Assembly: GCF_040685555.1 (NCBI RefSeq)
Contig: NZ_JBFBIK010000015.1
Span: 1 to 64,000 of the forward strand
DNA length: 64,000 bases
Reading direction: 5' to 3'
Source of the DNA: Sphaerisporangium sp040685555
GTDB lineage: Bacteria > Actinomycetota > Actinomycetes > Streptosporangiales > Streptosporangiaceae
The notes beneath the pieces are model-generated. The model made no database searches, was not told the origin of the DNA, and worked only from the letters and a program-made list of their open reading frames with translations. Of the stretch, positions 17,664 to 26,608 are shown one piece after another (within the stretch, counting starts at the first letter, position 1; every line of letters starts with the position of its first letter). Made by a program: the position numbers and the translations under genes.

Positions 17664-18254
17664 TCAGGCGAGCCGGAGGCTGTGCCAGGCGGCCTCGCAG
17701 AGCGCCTGGATCTCCTCTTCGGTCGGCTGGTGGGCGCCGGAGAACCACAGGCGGCACATCTCCGTGGCGGGGCCGAGCCACAGGACGTAACACATCGTGG
17801 GGTGCACGGGCCGCAGGATGCCGTCCTTCATGTGGGGGCGCCACCAGTCGGACACCTGGCGGAAGAACGCCCGCCGCGACTCGGCGACCTCGGGACCGCC
17901 GGGCTCGTCACGGCGGGGCGGCCGCTCACTGATCAGGATGCGGGCCCGCTCGGGGTGCTCGCCGCACCAGGCCATGTGCATGGCCACGATGGCCTCGATG
18001 CCGCCCTGGGCGCTCTCGTGCCGGCACAGCTCGTCGACGAAGGTCTGCTGGTACATGTTCTGGATCTCGGAGTAGAGCACCCCGAACACGTGTTCCTTGC
18101 TGGCGAAGTGGTGGTAGAAGCTTCCGACGCTGACCCCGCTCTCCTCGCGGAGGCTGGCGAGCGTGGTGGATGAGACCCCGTCCTGGCTGAAGCGGCGCAG
18201 GGCACCCTCGATGATCCTGGTGCGGCCGTCTCGTCCGTTCTTCGCGCTCTTCAC
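17664..18254 (-). CDS. TetR-family transcriptional regulator
   Basis: 196 aa. The N-terminal helix-turn-helix reads TRIIEGALRRFSQDG...SGVSVGSFYHHFASKEHVF, the canonical TetR signature; the remainder is an all-helical ligand domain. It lies directly upstream of the PL8 lyase gene on the same strand (60 bp), so lyase or self-regulation is plausible. The ligand is unknown. Confidence 0.93.
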   Translation of the reverse strand: MKSAKNGRDGRTRIIEGALRRFSQDGVSSTTLASLREESGVSVGSFYHHFASKEHVFGVLYSEIQNMYQQTFVDELCRHESAQGGIEAIVAMHMAWCGEHPERARILISERPPRRDEPGGPEVAESRRAFFRQVSDWWRPHMKDGILRPVHPTMCYVLWLGPATEMCRLWFSGAHQPTEEEIQALCEAAWHSLRLA

Positions 18255-18383
18255 ACTGTCAATGGTGACTCAACAGAACCTTATTCTGCAAACTCCAGCG
18301 CTAATTCATCCTAACGACCTTCACGACCACGGGTGTCGCACAGGATCAGCCACATTCCCGAATCACATTCGAAAAGGGCGACG

Positions 18384-18920
18384 TCAACGGCGGCCGGGGT
18401 TGCCGGGCAACGCGCCGATCGGGGCGAGAACCTCGACCGTGCCGGATTCGACGCGCATCTCGGCGTCCGGCCACCAGCGCTTGATGATCGAGAGGACCTT
18501 GCGGTTCTCTCCCATGACGTCCATTCCGACGGAGACCGCGCCTCGCGCGACGGCCCGCCGCAGCAGCTTCCGTACGAGACGCGAGCCGAGCCCCACGCCC
18601 TGCCACTCGTCCGCGACCACCACGGCGATCTCGGTGGCGTCGGCCCGCCTGAAGCTCATCGCGTGGCCGATGACCCGGTCGTCGCCGTCCACGGCCAGCA
18701 GGACGTCACGGCGGTCGTCCATCGCGATCAGCGCACTGACCAGGCGCCGGTTCGGCCGCGTCAGCCCGGCGAAGAAGCGCAGGGTCTGGCTCCTGAGGGA
18801 GAGGCCCTCGACGAACGACCTGACCCTCTGCTCGTCGTCCATCCGCGCGGGCCGGATCTCGACCGACGGGACGGGCACATCGGTGGAGACCTGGGAGATC
18901 GCCACCTGAGTTCGTGTCAT
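18384..18920 (-). CDS. GNAT N-acetyltransferase
   Basis: 178 aa. EIRPARMDDEQRVRSFVEGLS and the acetyl-CoA loop VVVADEWQGVGLGSRLVRKLL (about residues 102-122) define a GNAT fold. The N-terminal layout resembles the acetyltransferase domain of protein-lysine acetyltransferases. Substrate unknown. It is divergent from the HxlR gene, 65 bp apart, with a palindrome between them. Confidence 0.88.
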   Translation of the reverse strand: MTRTQVAISQVSTDVPVPSVEIRPARMDDEQRVRSFVEGLSLRSQTLRFFAGLTRPNRRLVSALIAMDDRRDVLLAVDGDDRVIGHAMSFRRADATEIAVVVADEWQGVGLGSRLVRKLLRRAVARGAVSVGMDVMGENRKVLSIIKRWWPDAEMRVESGTVEVLAPIGALPGNPGRR

Positions 18921-18945
18921 GGACTCAGCCTTCCCGGCCCAGCTG

Positions 18946-18962
18946 AGTCTGTCAACTAGACT
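18946..18962. promoter_or_regulatory. Inverted repeat, candidate HxlR operator
   Basis: AGTCT-GTCAACT-AGACT is a perfect 5-bp inverted repeat with a 7-bp spacer, in the short divergent region between the GNAT (start 18920) and HxlR (start 18986) genes. Its position would let one regulator control both. Confidence 0.45.
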
Positions 18963-18985
18963 TAGCGACGGTGGAGGGACGAAAA

Positions 18986-19480
18986 ATGAGCGCCTACGAT
19001 GCCTTCATGAGCGAGCCGAACCCCTACAGGGTGGAGAACTGCTCGATCGAGCGCACGCTCGCGATCCTCGGCGAGAAGTGGACTTTCCTCGTGCTGAGAG
19101 AGGCTTTCAACGGGGTGCGCAGGTTCGCCGACATGCAGGCCGGCACTGGGGCGCCCCGGCAGGTGCTCAGCGCCCGGCTGGCGAGGCTGGTGGAGGAGGG
19201 CCTGCTGCGCAAGGTTCCCTATCGCGAGCCAGGCAGCCGCAGGCGTGACGAGTACCGCCTCACGCAGAAGGGCCTCGACCTCTATCCGATCATGGTCAGC
19301 CTCATGCACTGGGGCGACCGCTACCTGGCCGACCAGGAGGGCCCGCCGGTGATCCTCACCCACCGCGACTGTGGTTCACCCATCGACGTGCACCTGATCT
19401 GCGACGAGGGCCACGAGGTGCCCTCACCCCGCCAGGTCACCCCGAGGCCGGGCCCGGGCGCCCGGCGGCTGGCCGGCTGA
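18986..19480 (+). CDS. HxlR-family winged-helix regulator
   Basis: 164 aa. CSIERTLAILGEKWTFLVLREAFNGVRRF and the ISARLARL-like segment VLSARLARLVEEGLLRKVPY are the HxlR signature. The C-terminus has an extra Cys/His-containing tail (HRDCGSPIDVHLICDEGHEV) that could bind metal or sense redox. ATG at 18986 follows GGTGGAGGG; an in-frame GTG at 18971 overlaps that site. It converges with the VC0807-like gene. Confidence 0.9.
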   Translation: MSAYDAFMSEPNPYRVENCSIERTLAILGEKWTFLVLREAFNGVRRFADMQAGTGAPRQVLSARLARLVEEGLLRKVPYREPGSRRRDEYRLTQKGLDLYPIMVSLMHWGDRYLADQEGPPVILTHRDCGSPIDVHLICDEGHEVPSPRQVTPRPGPGARRLAG

Positions 19481-19488
19481 ACCGCACC

Positions 19489-20139
19489 TCAGTGCTTCTG
19501 CACGGCCTGGAGGACCCGCCTGAAGGCGAGCAGTGAGGCCAGGGCGGCCAGCACCATGAGCACGGCCACCGCGGCCGTCCTGACGATCAGATACGTCTCG
19601 ATGGACTCGCTGAACAGCAGCCACAGACTGAGTGACCCGTTGACGAACTGGACAGTGCCCCACAGCAGCGACAGGTGCACGAAGAACCTGCGCATCCGGG
19701 GATGGTGGACCAGATGGTCGGGCAGCGGCACCAGATCGGTGGTGACCCGCTCGATCAGCGGTCGCGGCGCGGCGGCGGTGCCGAGGAACGCCAGGCTCGC
19801 GCAGAACACCCCGAGGGTCGGCTGCAGGAAGTAGATGACCACGTCCCCGGTGACCAGGGCGAGCGCGGCCCGCACCGTGATCGCCAGCATGGCGAGCAGC
19901 ACGGTGCCCGGCACCGTCTGGCGCCTGACCAGCCGCAGCGCGACCCCTCCGTACACCCAGGCGACCGCCATGAGCAGGCCGCCGTGAATCCCGGCGACCA
20001 GCAGCCCCGCGTAGAACACGGCCACCGGAAGGATCATGCCCTCCAGCACCCGTGGCACCGCGTGCCGGATCAGGACGGGAATCCTGGGCAACACCGGATG
20101 CTGCGCGGGCGACGGCAGCACGAAAGAGGGCGCGGTCAT
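19489..20139 (-). CDS. VC0807-family integral membrane protein
   Basis: 216 aa with about five to six hydrophobic helices, including LPVAVFYAGLLVAGIHGGLLMAV and a C-terminal pair. The layout matches the widespread VC0807-like membrane proteins, whose function is unknown. The gene stops 8 bp from the convergent HxlR gene. The 250 bp upstream of it, up to the SURF1 start, contain no supported gene. Confidence 0.75.
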   Translation of the reverse strand: MTAPSFVLPSPAQHPVLPRIPVLIRHAVPRVLEGMILPVAVFYAGLLVAGIHGGLLMAVAWVYGGVALRLVRRQTVPGTVLLAMLAITVRAALALVTGDVVIYFLQPTLGVFCASLAFLGTAAAPRPLIERVTTDLVPLPDHLVHHPRMRRFFVHLSLLWGTVQFVNGSLSLWLLFSESIETYLIVRTAAVAVLMVLAALASLLAFRRVLQAVQKH

Positions 20140-20390
20140 ATGGAGAGGGCTCCCGAGGGCCAGAGCGAGGTGCCGAAGACGAGTCCCAAACGACCGTACG
20201 GCATGCCCCAGCCGTCCGCGAGCGGTTCCACGAGATCATGATCAGCGGCTGGCGACACCTTCACCACCCCCGCCCCCTGCGGCTCCGTACGATCTCCAGA
20301 GGCGATGCGCGAGCAGGGTTTCTCGTTACCCGAGGTCCAAGGGCCACAGGCGAGTCACGGACCGCTCACCTGCTTGCCTAGGCTGAGAGC

Positions 20391-21227
20391 GTGTACCGGT
20401 TCCTCCTGACGCCCCGCTGGCTGGCACTTCACGTGCTGGTCCTGGTGCTCATCCCCTCGTTCGTCCTCCTGGGCAGATGGCAGTTCGGGCGCTACGAGCA
20501 GAGGTCCACCGCGAGCGACCTGGCGACCGGCAACCTCGCGGCGGCGCCGGTGCCGCTGACCACCCTCGACACCCCCGGCGCGACCGTGCCGGCCTCGGTG
20601 AGGTTCCGCCCGGTCACCACGGCCGGCCGCTACGACCCCGCCCACGAGCTGCTCGTACGGCGCCGCACCCAGAACGGCCAGACCGGCTTCTACGTGCTGA
20701 CTCCGCTGGTCACCGCCGACGGCACCGCCGTCGTGGTCAACCGGGGCTGGGTCAAGATGGGGCCGACCGCGGACTCACCGCCAGAGGTCCCTCCTCCGTC
20801 CACCGGTGAGGTAAGTGTCACTGGGCGGCTACGCCAGGCGGAGACCGAGGACAGCACCGGCATCACCGACCGCAGCGGCCTCCCGCCCCGTCAGGTGCTG
20901 CTGATCAACACCCCGGACCTCGCCAAGACCATGCCGTACAAGCTGTACGGCGGGTACGTCGAGCTGACCGAACAGCGGCCGGGCGCCGCGACCGCCCCCG
21001 AGCCGGTCCCCGACCCCGACGTGGGCGGTGGCGGCGGCCTCAACCTCGCGTACGGGGTGCAGTGGTGGATGTTCATCGGCATCGCCATCGGAGGGTGGAT
21101 CATGCTGATCCGCCGTGAGGCGCGCGACCTCCAGGCCGAGCGCGAATCCTCGGCCGACGCCGACGCCGACGCCGGTGCCGGTGCCGGTGCCGGTGCCGGT
21201 GCCGGTATCCCCGCCCCCGGCCACTGA
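20391..21227 (+). CDS. SURF1-family cytochrome-oxidase biogenesis protein
   Basis: 278 aa with the SURF1 topology: a first membrane helix (about 9-28, ALHVLVLVLIPSFVLLGRWQ), a periplasmic domain with VNRGWVKMG and a second helix near 225-245 (WMFIGIAIGGWIML). SURF1 helps assemble aa3-type oxidase. The tail is low-complexity (DADADAGAGAGAGAG). The GTG at 20391 lies 7-8 nt after a TAGGCT -10-like box with no ribosome site, so a leaderless transcript is likely. Confidence 0.9.
   Translation: MYRFLLTPRWLALHVLVLVLIPSFVLLGRWQFGRYEQRSTASDLATGNLAAAPVPLTTLDTPGATVPASVRFRPVTTAGRYDPAHELLVRRRTQNGQTGFYVLTPLVTADGTAVVVNRGWVKMGPTADSPPEVPPPSTGEVSVTGRLRQAETEDSTGITDRSGLPPRQVLLINTPDLAKTMPYKLYGGYVELTEQRPGAATAPEPVPDPDVGGGGGLNLAYGVQWWMFIGIAIGGWIMLIRREARDLQAERESSADADADAGAGAGAGAGAGIPAPGH
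21153..21206. repeat. Hexanucleotide microsatellite in the SURF1 gene
   Basis: GCCGAC repeats followed by GCCGGT repeats encode the Asp-Ala and Gly-Ala runs at the SURF1 C-terminus. The unit is a multiple of three. Confidence 0.85.
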
Positions 21228-21301
21228 CCACGGCCCCGTACGACCCGTAGCGCCCGTAACGTTTCCCTTGCACAGCTTTGTCGGCGAGATCGGAGGCGTC
21301 G

Positions 21302-21880
21302 GTGACATCGGTGGTCTGGGTGAAGGACGAAGGCGCTGAATACGCCGAGGTGCACCTCGCGGAGGGCCATCTCACGGCGACCGGGGCCGCCATCGGCGCC
21401 GATCCCGTTCCCTACCGGCTCGAATACGAGCTGACGACCGGTCCCGAGTACGTGACCGAGGCGCTGGCCGTGCGCTCGTGGGGAGCCGGCTGGTCCCGGA
21501 CGCTCGATCTGAAACGCGACGGGTCAGGCTCGTGGTCCTGCGCGGCGACGTCGGCCGGAGTCCTCGCGGGCCCCGGCCCCGGCGGCGACCCCGCCGAGCT
21601 GGCCGGGGCCCTCGACTGCGACCTCGGGCTGTCGCCCCTGACCAACTCCATGCCCGTGCTGCGCCACGGGATGCTCGCGGGAGGCGCGAGCGTGGACTTC
21701 ATGATGGCCTGGGTGCGGGTGCCCCACCTCGCGGTGATCCGCTATCCGCAGCGCTATGTCCCGCTACGTCCCGGCGTCGTCCGCTACGAGAGCGAGGGAT
21801 TCCAGGCGGACCTGTCGTTCGGACCCGAAGGTCTCGTCGGCCGATACCCTGGACTGGCGGAGCAGGTCACCGTCCCATGA
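21302..21880 (+). CDS. Putative glycolipid-binding domain protein
   Basis: 192 aa. The pattern PVPYRLEYELTTGPEYVTEAL, LDCDLGLSPLTNSMPVLRHG and YPQRYVPLRPGVVRYES fits the putative glycolipid-binding family (Pfam PF06475), a beta-rich fold of unresolved role. GTG at 21302 is chosen because CGGAGGC lies just upstream; a TTG at 21278 is in frame. No partner genes are adjacent. Confidence 0.75.
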   Translation: MTSVVWVKDEGAEYAEVHLAEGHLTATGAAIGADPVPYRLEYELTTGPEYVTEALAVRSWGAGWSRTLDLKRDGSGSWSCAATSAGVLAGPGPGGDPAELAGALDCDLGLSPLTNSMPVLRHGMLAGGASVDFMMAWVRVPHLAVIRYPQRYVPLRPGVVRYESEGFQADLSFGPEGLVGRYPGLAEQVTVP

Positions 21881-22016
21881 CCCGTTCTTTGTCGGAAACT
21901 TCACCCTATTTGGTAAGCCCCTTAAGCATGTTGGGTGCGGCTCCTCGTATGAACGGATACCAACCGGAGACCTGCCAGCTTGTCTGGTGTTATTCCTGCG
22001 GCATACGGTTTTCCCT

Positions 22017-23213
22017 GTGAACACATCGCTGCCCCCTGACCCCGAGCCGAGGCGGCGAGATTATGTGATCATCAGCGTCGACGATCACCTGATTGAGCCG
22101 CCGGATCTGTTCGACGACCGGCTCCCCGAGAAGTACGTCGACCTGGCGCCCAAAGTCGTGGAGACCGAGGCGGGCCATCAGGTGTGGCGGTACGGCGGAG
22201 GCACCTACGCGTGCGCCGGCCTCGACGCCGGCGCCGGGCTCCCGCGCGACCAGTGGACACTCGACCCGGTGCGGTTCGAGCAGATGAGGCCCGGCTGCCA
22301 CGACATCGAGGCCCGCATCCAGGACATGGACATCGCGGGCGTCTGGGCGGCGCTCAGCTTCCCGGGCATGCTGGCGGTGCAGTCGGGCATGGCCTTCGCC
22401 AAGACCCGCGACCAAGATCTCGGCCTGGCCCTCACCCAGGCGTGGAACGACTGGCACTGCGACGTCTGGGCCGGCACCTATCCCGAGCGCATCATCGCGC
22501 TCCAGCTTCCCTGGCTGCCCGATCCCGAGATCGCGGCCAAGGAGATCCGGGCCAACGCGGCGCGCGGCTTCAAGGCCGTGGTGTTCCCCGAGTTCCCGAC
22601 CAGGCTGCGGCTGCCGTCCATCCACACCGGCCACTGGGACCCCTTCTTCGCCGCGTGCGAGGAGACGGGCACGGTCGTGTGCCTGCACACCGGCGCCTCG
22701 TCGTGGTCGCCGGTGCCCTCACCTGACACCCCCATCGAGGCCATCACCACGATGATCCCGGCGAGCGCGATGTTCGCCTGCGCCGACTGGCTCTGGTCGG
22801 GCGTGCCGCTGCGCTTCCCCAAGCTGCGCATCCTCATCGTCGAGGGCGGCGTCGGATGGCTGCCCATGCTGGCCGCCCGCGCCGACTACGCGCTCGACCA
22901 CCCGGTGGCGGGCGAGGCCACCTGGGAGGGCGGCCTCAAGCCCAGCGAGGTGCTCCGCCGCAACTTCTACTTCGGCACCCTGGACGACTACGCCCTGTCG
23001 GGCGTGCGCCTGGCCGTGGGGCTGGAGCACGTGCTGCTCGAAAGCGGCTATCCCCGCTCGGAGTCCACCTGGCCCGACGTGCAGCAGGCGCTGGCGCGCC
23101 ACCTCGGCAGCCTGCCGCCCGCCGACATCGCCAGGGTCGCGTACGGCAACGCGGCACGTCTTTTCGGGCATCCGCTCCCGTCTCGCGCCTGGCTGCTCAG
23201 AGAAGAGCTCTAG
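22017..23213 (+). CDS. Amidohydrolase-family (TIM-barrel) protein
   Basis: 398 aa from GTG 22017; a GTG at 22066 is an alternative and the ribosome site is weak for both. It has ISVDDHLIEPPDLF near the N-terminus, TVVCLHTGASSW in the middle, and FYFGTLDDYALSGVRL plus LLESGYPRSESTWPD near the end. This is the ACMSD/aminocarboxymuconate-semialdehyde-decarboxylase-like layout of the Amidohydro_2 family, which uses a metal for hydrolysis or decarboxylation. The substrate is unknown. Confidence 0.87.
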   Translation: MNTSLPPDPEPRRRDYVIISVDDHLIEPPDLFDDRLPEKYVDLAPKVVETEAGHQVWRYGGGTYACAGLDAGAGLPRDQWTLDPVRFEQMRPGCHDIEARIQDMDIAGVWAALSFPGMLAVQSGMAFAKTRDQDLGLALTQAWNDWHCDVWAGTYPERIIALQLPWLPDPEIAAKEIRANAARGFKAVVFPEFPTRLRLPSIHTGHWDPFFAACEETGTVVCLHTGASSWSPVPSPDTPIEAITTMIPASAMFACADWLWSGVPLRFPKLRILIVEGGVGWLPMLAARADYALDHPVAGEATWEGGLKPSEVLRRNFYFGTLDDYALSGVRLAVGLEHVLLESGYPRSESTWPDVQQALARHLGSLPPADIARVAYGNAARLFGHPLPSRAWLLREEL

Positions 23214-23303
23214 GACCCCGCCGCGCACAGGCCTGCACGGCCCTGGGAACGGTCCTGCGCGCACCGGGGCCGGGGAGGGGTGTCCCGGGTCTCCCCGCCG
23301 GGA

Positions 23304-23642
23304 CTACAGGACTTCTCCGCGCACCTTCTTGTGCTCCCAGTCGAGATAGCGGCCGCTCTCGCCGAGGAGAGAGGTCATCAGCCACAGGAACACGCCGAAG
23401 TCGTCGGTCACGCCGATCAGCGGGAGGAAGTCGGGGATCACGTCGATGGGCGAGACGATGTAGAGGATGCCGAGCCCCATGAGGGTCAGCTTGCTCTTGC
23501 CCAGGTCTCGGTACTCCCCGCGGAGCGCGCCCCCGATCATCCTCGGCAACGCCCTGATCCGGGCCATCGGGCCCGGCGAGCCCGGCCGGCTCACTTCCTT
23601 GTAGGCGCGATAGGCCGCGGTCGCGCGTCCAGCCTTGCTCAT
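23304..23642 (-). CDS. YkvA-family (DUF1232) small membrane protein
   Basis: 112 aa. The signature YIVSPIDVIPDFLPLIGVTDDFGV sits in the hydrophobic centre. ATG at 23642 follows CGGAGG with 8-nt spacing; a GTG three codons upstream overlaps that site. Family function is unknown. It converges with the amidohydrolase gene across 90 bp containing GC-rich inverted repeats. Confidence 0.88.
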   Translation of the reverse strand: MSKAGRATAAYRAYKEVSRPGSPGPMARIRALPRMIGGALRGEYRDLGKSKLTLMGLGILYIVSPIDVIPDFLPLIGVTDDFGVFLWLMTSLLGESGRYLDWEHKKVRGEVL

Positions 23643-23802
23643 GATGGCCACCTCCGTCTGTGCCCACGATCACGCGCGCACGGTCGGATCATTTGAACGC
23701 GCCACTACCCTTCCGTGCTCCTCGATAACGCGCGGCGCGGCGGGCGGAGTTCCCTGCCTGGTAGGGGCCGTCAGGCCGTGACGACCCCGTCGTTGCGCGG
23801 CC

Positions 23803-24762
23803 TCAGGACGTGACCGGAGCGAGGTCGCGGACCGCCTGCGGGATCGGGACCTCACCGCCCGCGAGCGGTGCCAGCACCGGGGTCGTCAGGCCGTTGTCGA
23901 CGTACTCCTGGATCCTCGCCCGGCAGGTCGCCGCGTCACCGTGCACGACCAGCGCGTCCACGACCTCGTCCGGGATGGCCTTGAGCGCCGCCTGGCGATC
24001 GCCCGCGGCCCACGCCTCGTGCATCGGGCGGAGCACCTCACCCCGGCCGAGCCAGTCGTGGAAGGCCGCGTACACCGGCACGGTCAGGTAGGCCGCCAGC
24101 ATCCTCTTGCCGAGCTGCCGCACCTTCTCGGCGTCCTCGCTGACGCAGACGAACAGGCGGGCGATCAGCTCGATCTCCGGCCCCACCTCGGCCCGCACCT
24201 TGCGCACGTCCTCAGGGGAGAGCCAGTTGGTGATGGCGCCGTCGGCCTCCTCGGCCGCGAGGTGGAGCATGCGGGGGCGGAGGGCGGCCAGCACGATCTT
24301 CGGGGCCACCTTGGGGGCGCGCTCCAGCCGGAAGCCCTTGACCTCGAAGGTCTCGTACTTCTCTGTGACCTTCTCCCCGGCGAGCGCCTTCTTGAGGAAG
24401 CGCAGGGTGTCGCGCGTCCTGCCGTACGGCTTGACGAACTCGCCGGCGTTCCACCGCTCCACGATGACCGGGGACGACGCGCCGATGCCGAGCACGAACC
24501 GCTCGGGCGCGAGGTCGGCGAGCGTCGCGGCCGACATCGCGAGCAGTGCGGGGCCGCGGGTCGACACCGGGATGATCGCGGTGCCGAGCCGGAGCTCGGG
24601 AGCCCAGTCGGCGGCCAGGGCCAGTGGGACGAAGCCGTCGGTGCCGCCGACCTCGGCGGACCAGGCGTCGGTGTACCCGAGACCGGGCAGCTCGGCGACC
24701 AGGTCCTTGGACTCGGCCATGGTGAGATCGAAGAACGGGATCGTGATGCCCCAACGCTTCAC
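23803..24762 (-). CDS. LLM-class F420-dependent oxidoreductase
   Basis: 319 aa from GTG 24762, which follows GGCAGGAGG. Motifs: WGITIPFFDLTMAESKDLV at the start, LAPERFVLGIGASSPVIVERWNG-like block, and KIVLAALRPRMLHLAAEEADG. This matches F420-dependent luciferase-like enzymes. It lies 77 bp below a TetR gene on the same strand and is probably controlled by it. Confidence 0.9.
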   Translation of the reverse strand: MKRWGITIPFFDLTMAESKDLVAELPGLGYTDAWSAEVGGTDGFVPLALAADWAPELRLGTAIIPVSTRGPALLAMSAATLADLAPERFVLGIGASSPVIVERWNAGEFVKPYGRTRDTLRFLKKALAGEKVTEKYETFEVKGFRLERAPKVAPKIVLAALRPRMLHLAAEEADGAITNWLSPEDVRKVRAEVGPEIELIARLFVCVSEDAEKVRQLGKRMLAAYLTVPVYAAFHDWLGRGEVLRPMHEAWAAGDRQAALKAIPDEVVDALVVHGDAATCRARIQEYVDNGLTTPVLAPLAGGEVPIPQAVRDLAPVTS

Positions 24763-24839
24763 TGTCCACCTCCTGCCCCGACCATACCAACCGGACGGTA
24801 TGGCGCACACGGGATCAGGCGGACCCATCGCGACGACTC

Positions 24840-25514
24840 TCAGGCCCTGAGCTCCCGCATCGCGGTGATGAAGTCCTTGGTGACACCGCGCAGGCCGGGC
24901 AGGTGCGACAGGCCCACCAGCCGGTCGATGAGCGGCACCATCACCTCGATCAGCCGGTACGTGCGCTCGCAGCCGGGCGAGGAATCGTGCACCCAGAACA
25001 GCACCATGCCCATGGACGAAAGCCACAGCAGCTCGGGCAGCTCCTCGCGCAGCTCGGCGTCGATGCGGTCGGAGGAGCCCTCCACGACCTGGCGGTAGAT
25101 GGCGATCGCCGCCTCCCGGGCGGGCGTCGACTCCCCGCTGAACGGGCTGAGCGGGTTGCTCGGCTCGGACGCGTGCTTGAAGAACTTGACGGCGAACCCG
25201 TGGTACGGCTCTGAGACCTGGACCCAGGCGCGCAGGACTCCGCTCAGCCGTACGGCGAACTTCCGCTCGGTGGCGAGCAGCTCGCGGCAGGCGAGCTCGT
25301 GCTCGTTCTGCGCCCGGTCATAGTAGGCCTGGACTAACTGCTCTTTCGACGAAAAATAGTAATAAGCGTTCCCTACAGAGACGCCCGCCTGGGACGCGAT
25401 CGCCCGCATGGTCGTCGCCTCGTACCCCCGCTCCCGGAAGAGGCGCAGGGCCGTTTCGACGATGACCTCTCGGGTCTTTTCTCCCCCACGCGCTCTCGGC
25501 GTCGATTCGACCAC
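24840..25514 (-). CDS. TetR-family transcriptional regulator
   Basis: 224 aa from GTG 25514 (weak ribosome site; the upstream open frame looks non-coding). The DNA-binding part reads REVIVETALRLFRERGYEATTMRAIA, then GVSVGNAYYYFSSKEQLV. The C-terminal domain is helical, of the TetR_C type found in lipid-responsive regulators, but the ligand is unknown. It is followed by the LLM oxidoreductase gene. Confidence 0.9.
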   Translation of the reverse strand: MVESTPRARGGEKTREVIVETALRLFRERGYEATTMRAIASQAGVSVGNAYYYFSSKEQLVQAYYDRAQNEHELACRELLATERKFAVRLSGVLRAWVQVSEPYHGFAVKFFKHASEPSNPLSPFSGESTPAREAAIAIYRQVVEGSSDRIDAELREELPELLWLSSMGMVLFWVHDSSPGCERTYRLIEVMVPLIDRLVGLSHLPGLRGVTKDFITAMRELRA

Positions 25515-25667
25515 GTGGCCACTGTACGACTCGTAGCCCTTCAAGGTCACAGACGCACAGCATGCCCGCCATTTTCCCGCAAAAACACGCAGAGTAGTGG
25601 AGTCAGCACTTTCTGAAGGTGGGATAGATCCTCTTGGCGGAGGGGCGCCCTGCGACAGAGGATCAAT

Positions 25668-26411
25668 ATGGGTTTGCATCCATGCACTCGGGGGCCCGCG
25701 TGGCTTGGTGCCTGCGCGTTGCTCGCCGTGCAGATCACGGTGACGGCACTGGGCTCCGCGGGACCGGCCTCGGCGGCGACTCCAAACCGTCTGGGCGCGA
25801 CCGCGCACGGGGCCATGCCCCACGAGGCGCACCGGCGACCGGGCTCGCCCGCGGAGGCCCGCGCCCAACGGCTACGCGCCGTGAGCGTCACGATGGCGGC
25901 GAGGCCCCGCACGGTCGACGCCCGGAGGCTGCGCCAGGCAACAGCACAGCAGGCGCGGGCCGCCGGGATGGTCAGCGCGGTGCTGTGGAAGCAGCACCGC
26001 CTCTACCGTGCCGTGCGCCTCCAGCACCCGCAGGCCGCGCGGCGCCTCCACCACGCGGGTCTGAGGTGGAGGTCATCGGGCCACTGCGCCAACCGGCACC
26101 GGCACTCCTGCACGTCGCTGTCCGCCGTACGGCTGGGCACGCTGTGGGGCCTGGTGAACCTCAAGCGCCGCAGCGGCTGCCCTGTCGTCATGACAGGAGG
26201 AACCGAGGTCGGACACGCCAGGGGCGCCCACAGCCACGGGCAGGGCTACAAGATCGACATCGAGCACAACAAGTGCGTCGACCGCTTCATCAGGAACAGG
26301 CGCATGGGCCGCGTACGTGGTGACGGCGCCCGCCTGTTCTACGAACGCCGTCCACAGGGCTACACGGTCTACGCCAACGAGCCCAGCCACTGGGACATCA
26401 TGTTCCTCTGA
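25668..26411 (+). CDS. Secreted M15/hedgehog-like zinc peptidase homologue
   Basis: 247 aa. A signal peptide (about 1-36, ending GPASAA) precedes an Arg/His-rich basic region and a C-terminal domain. GGTEVGHARGAHSHGQGYKID (about residues 176-196) and EPSHWDIMFL at the C-terminus match the Hx6D...H zinc ligands of M15 D-Ala-D-Ala carboxypeptidase-like domains. A cell-wall role is therefore likely. Catalytic competence is not proven because the second acidic residue is not obvious. ATG at 25668 has GAGG upstream. Confidence 0.7.
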   Translation: MGLHPCTRGPAWLGACALLAVQITVTALGSAGPASAATPNRLGATAHGAMPHEAHRRPGSPAEARAQRLRAVSVTMAARPRTVDARRLRQATAQQARAAGMVSAVLWKQHRLYRAVRLQHPQAARRLHHAGLRWRSSGHCANRHRHSCTSLSAVRLGTLWGLVNLKRRSGCPVVMTGGTEVGHARGAHSHGQGYKIDIEHNKCVDRFIRNRRMGRVRGDGARLFYERRPQGYTVYANEPSHWDIMFL

Positions 26412-26528
26412 CAAGACCCGGCCCCGCGGCGGTCATGTCGCGACCAGCCCGGCGCCCCGCCCGCTCGTGGCGGCACACGCGTTCCTGACCTGAGGCCCGT
26501 GCACCCTGTGGCCGCGCGCATGGCCGGT

Positions 26529-26549
26529 GGGAGTCCCGCCGAGACTCCC
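26529..26549. terminator. Hairpin between convergent genes
   Basis: GGGAGTC-CCGCCGA-GACTCCC, a perfect 7-bp stem, lies between the M15-like gene and asd. There is no T tract, so it may act in either direction or only stabilise the 3' end. Confidence 0.5.
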
Positions 26550-26608
26550 ACACTTCCATGACTCTCTAAGGGCGCCTTACGCCGGCGAACCACGCCCAAC
26601 GTTGGGTG

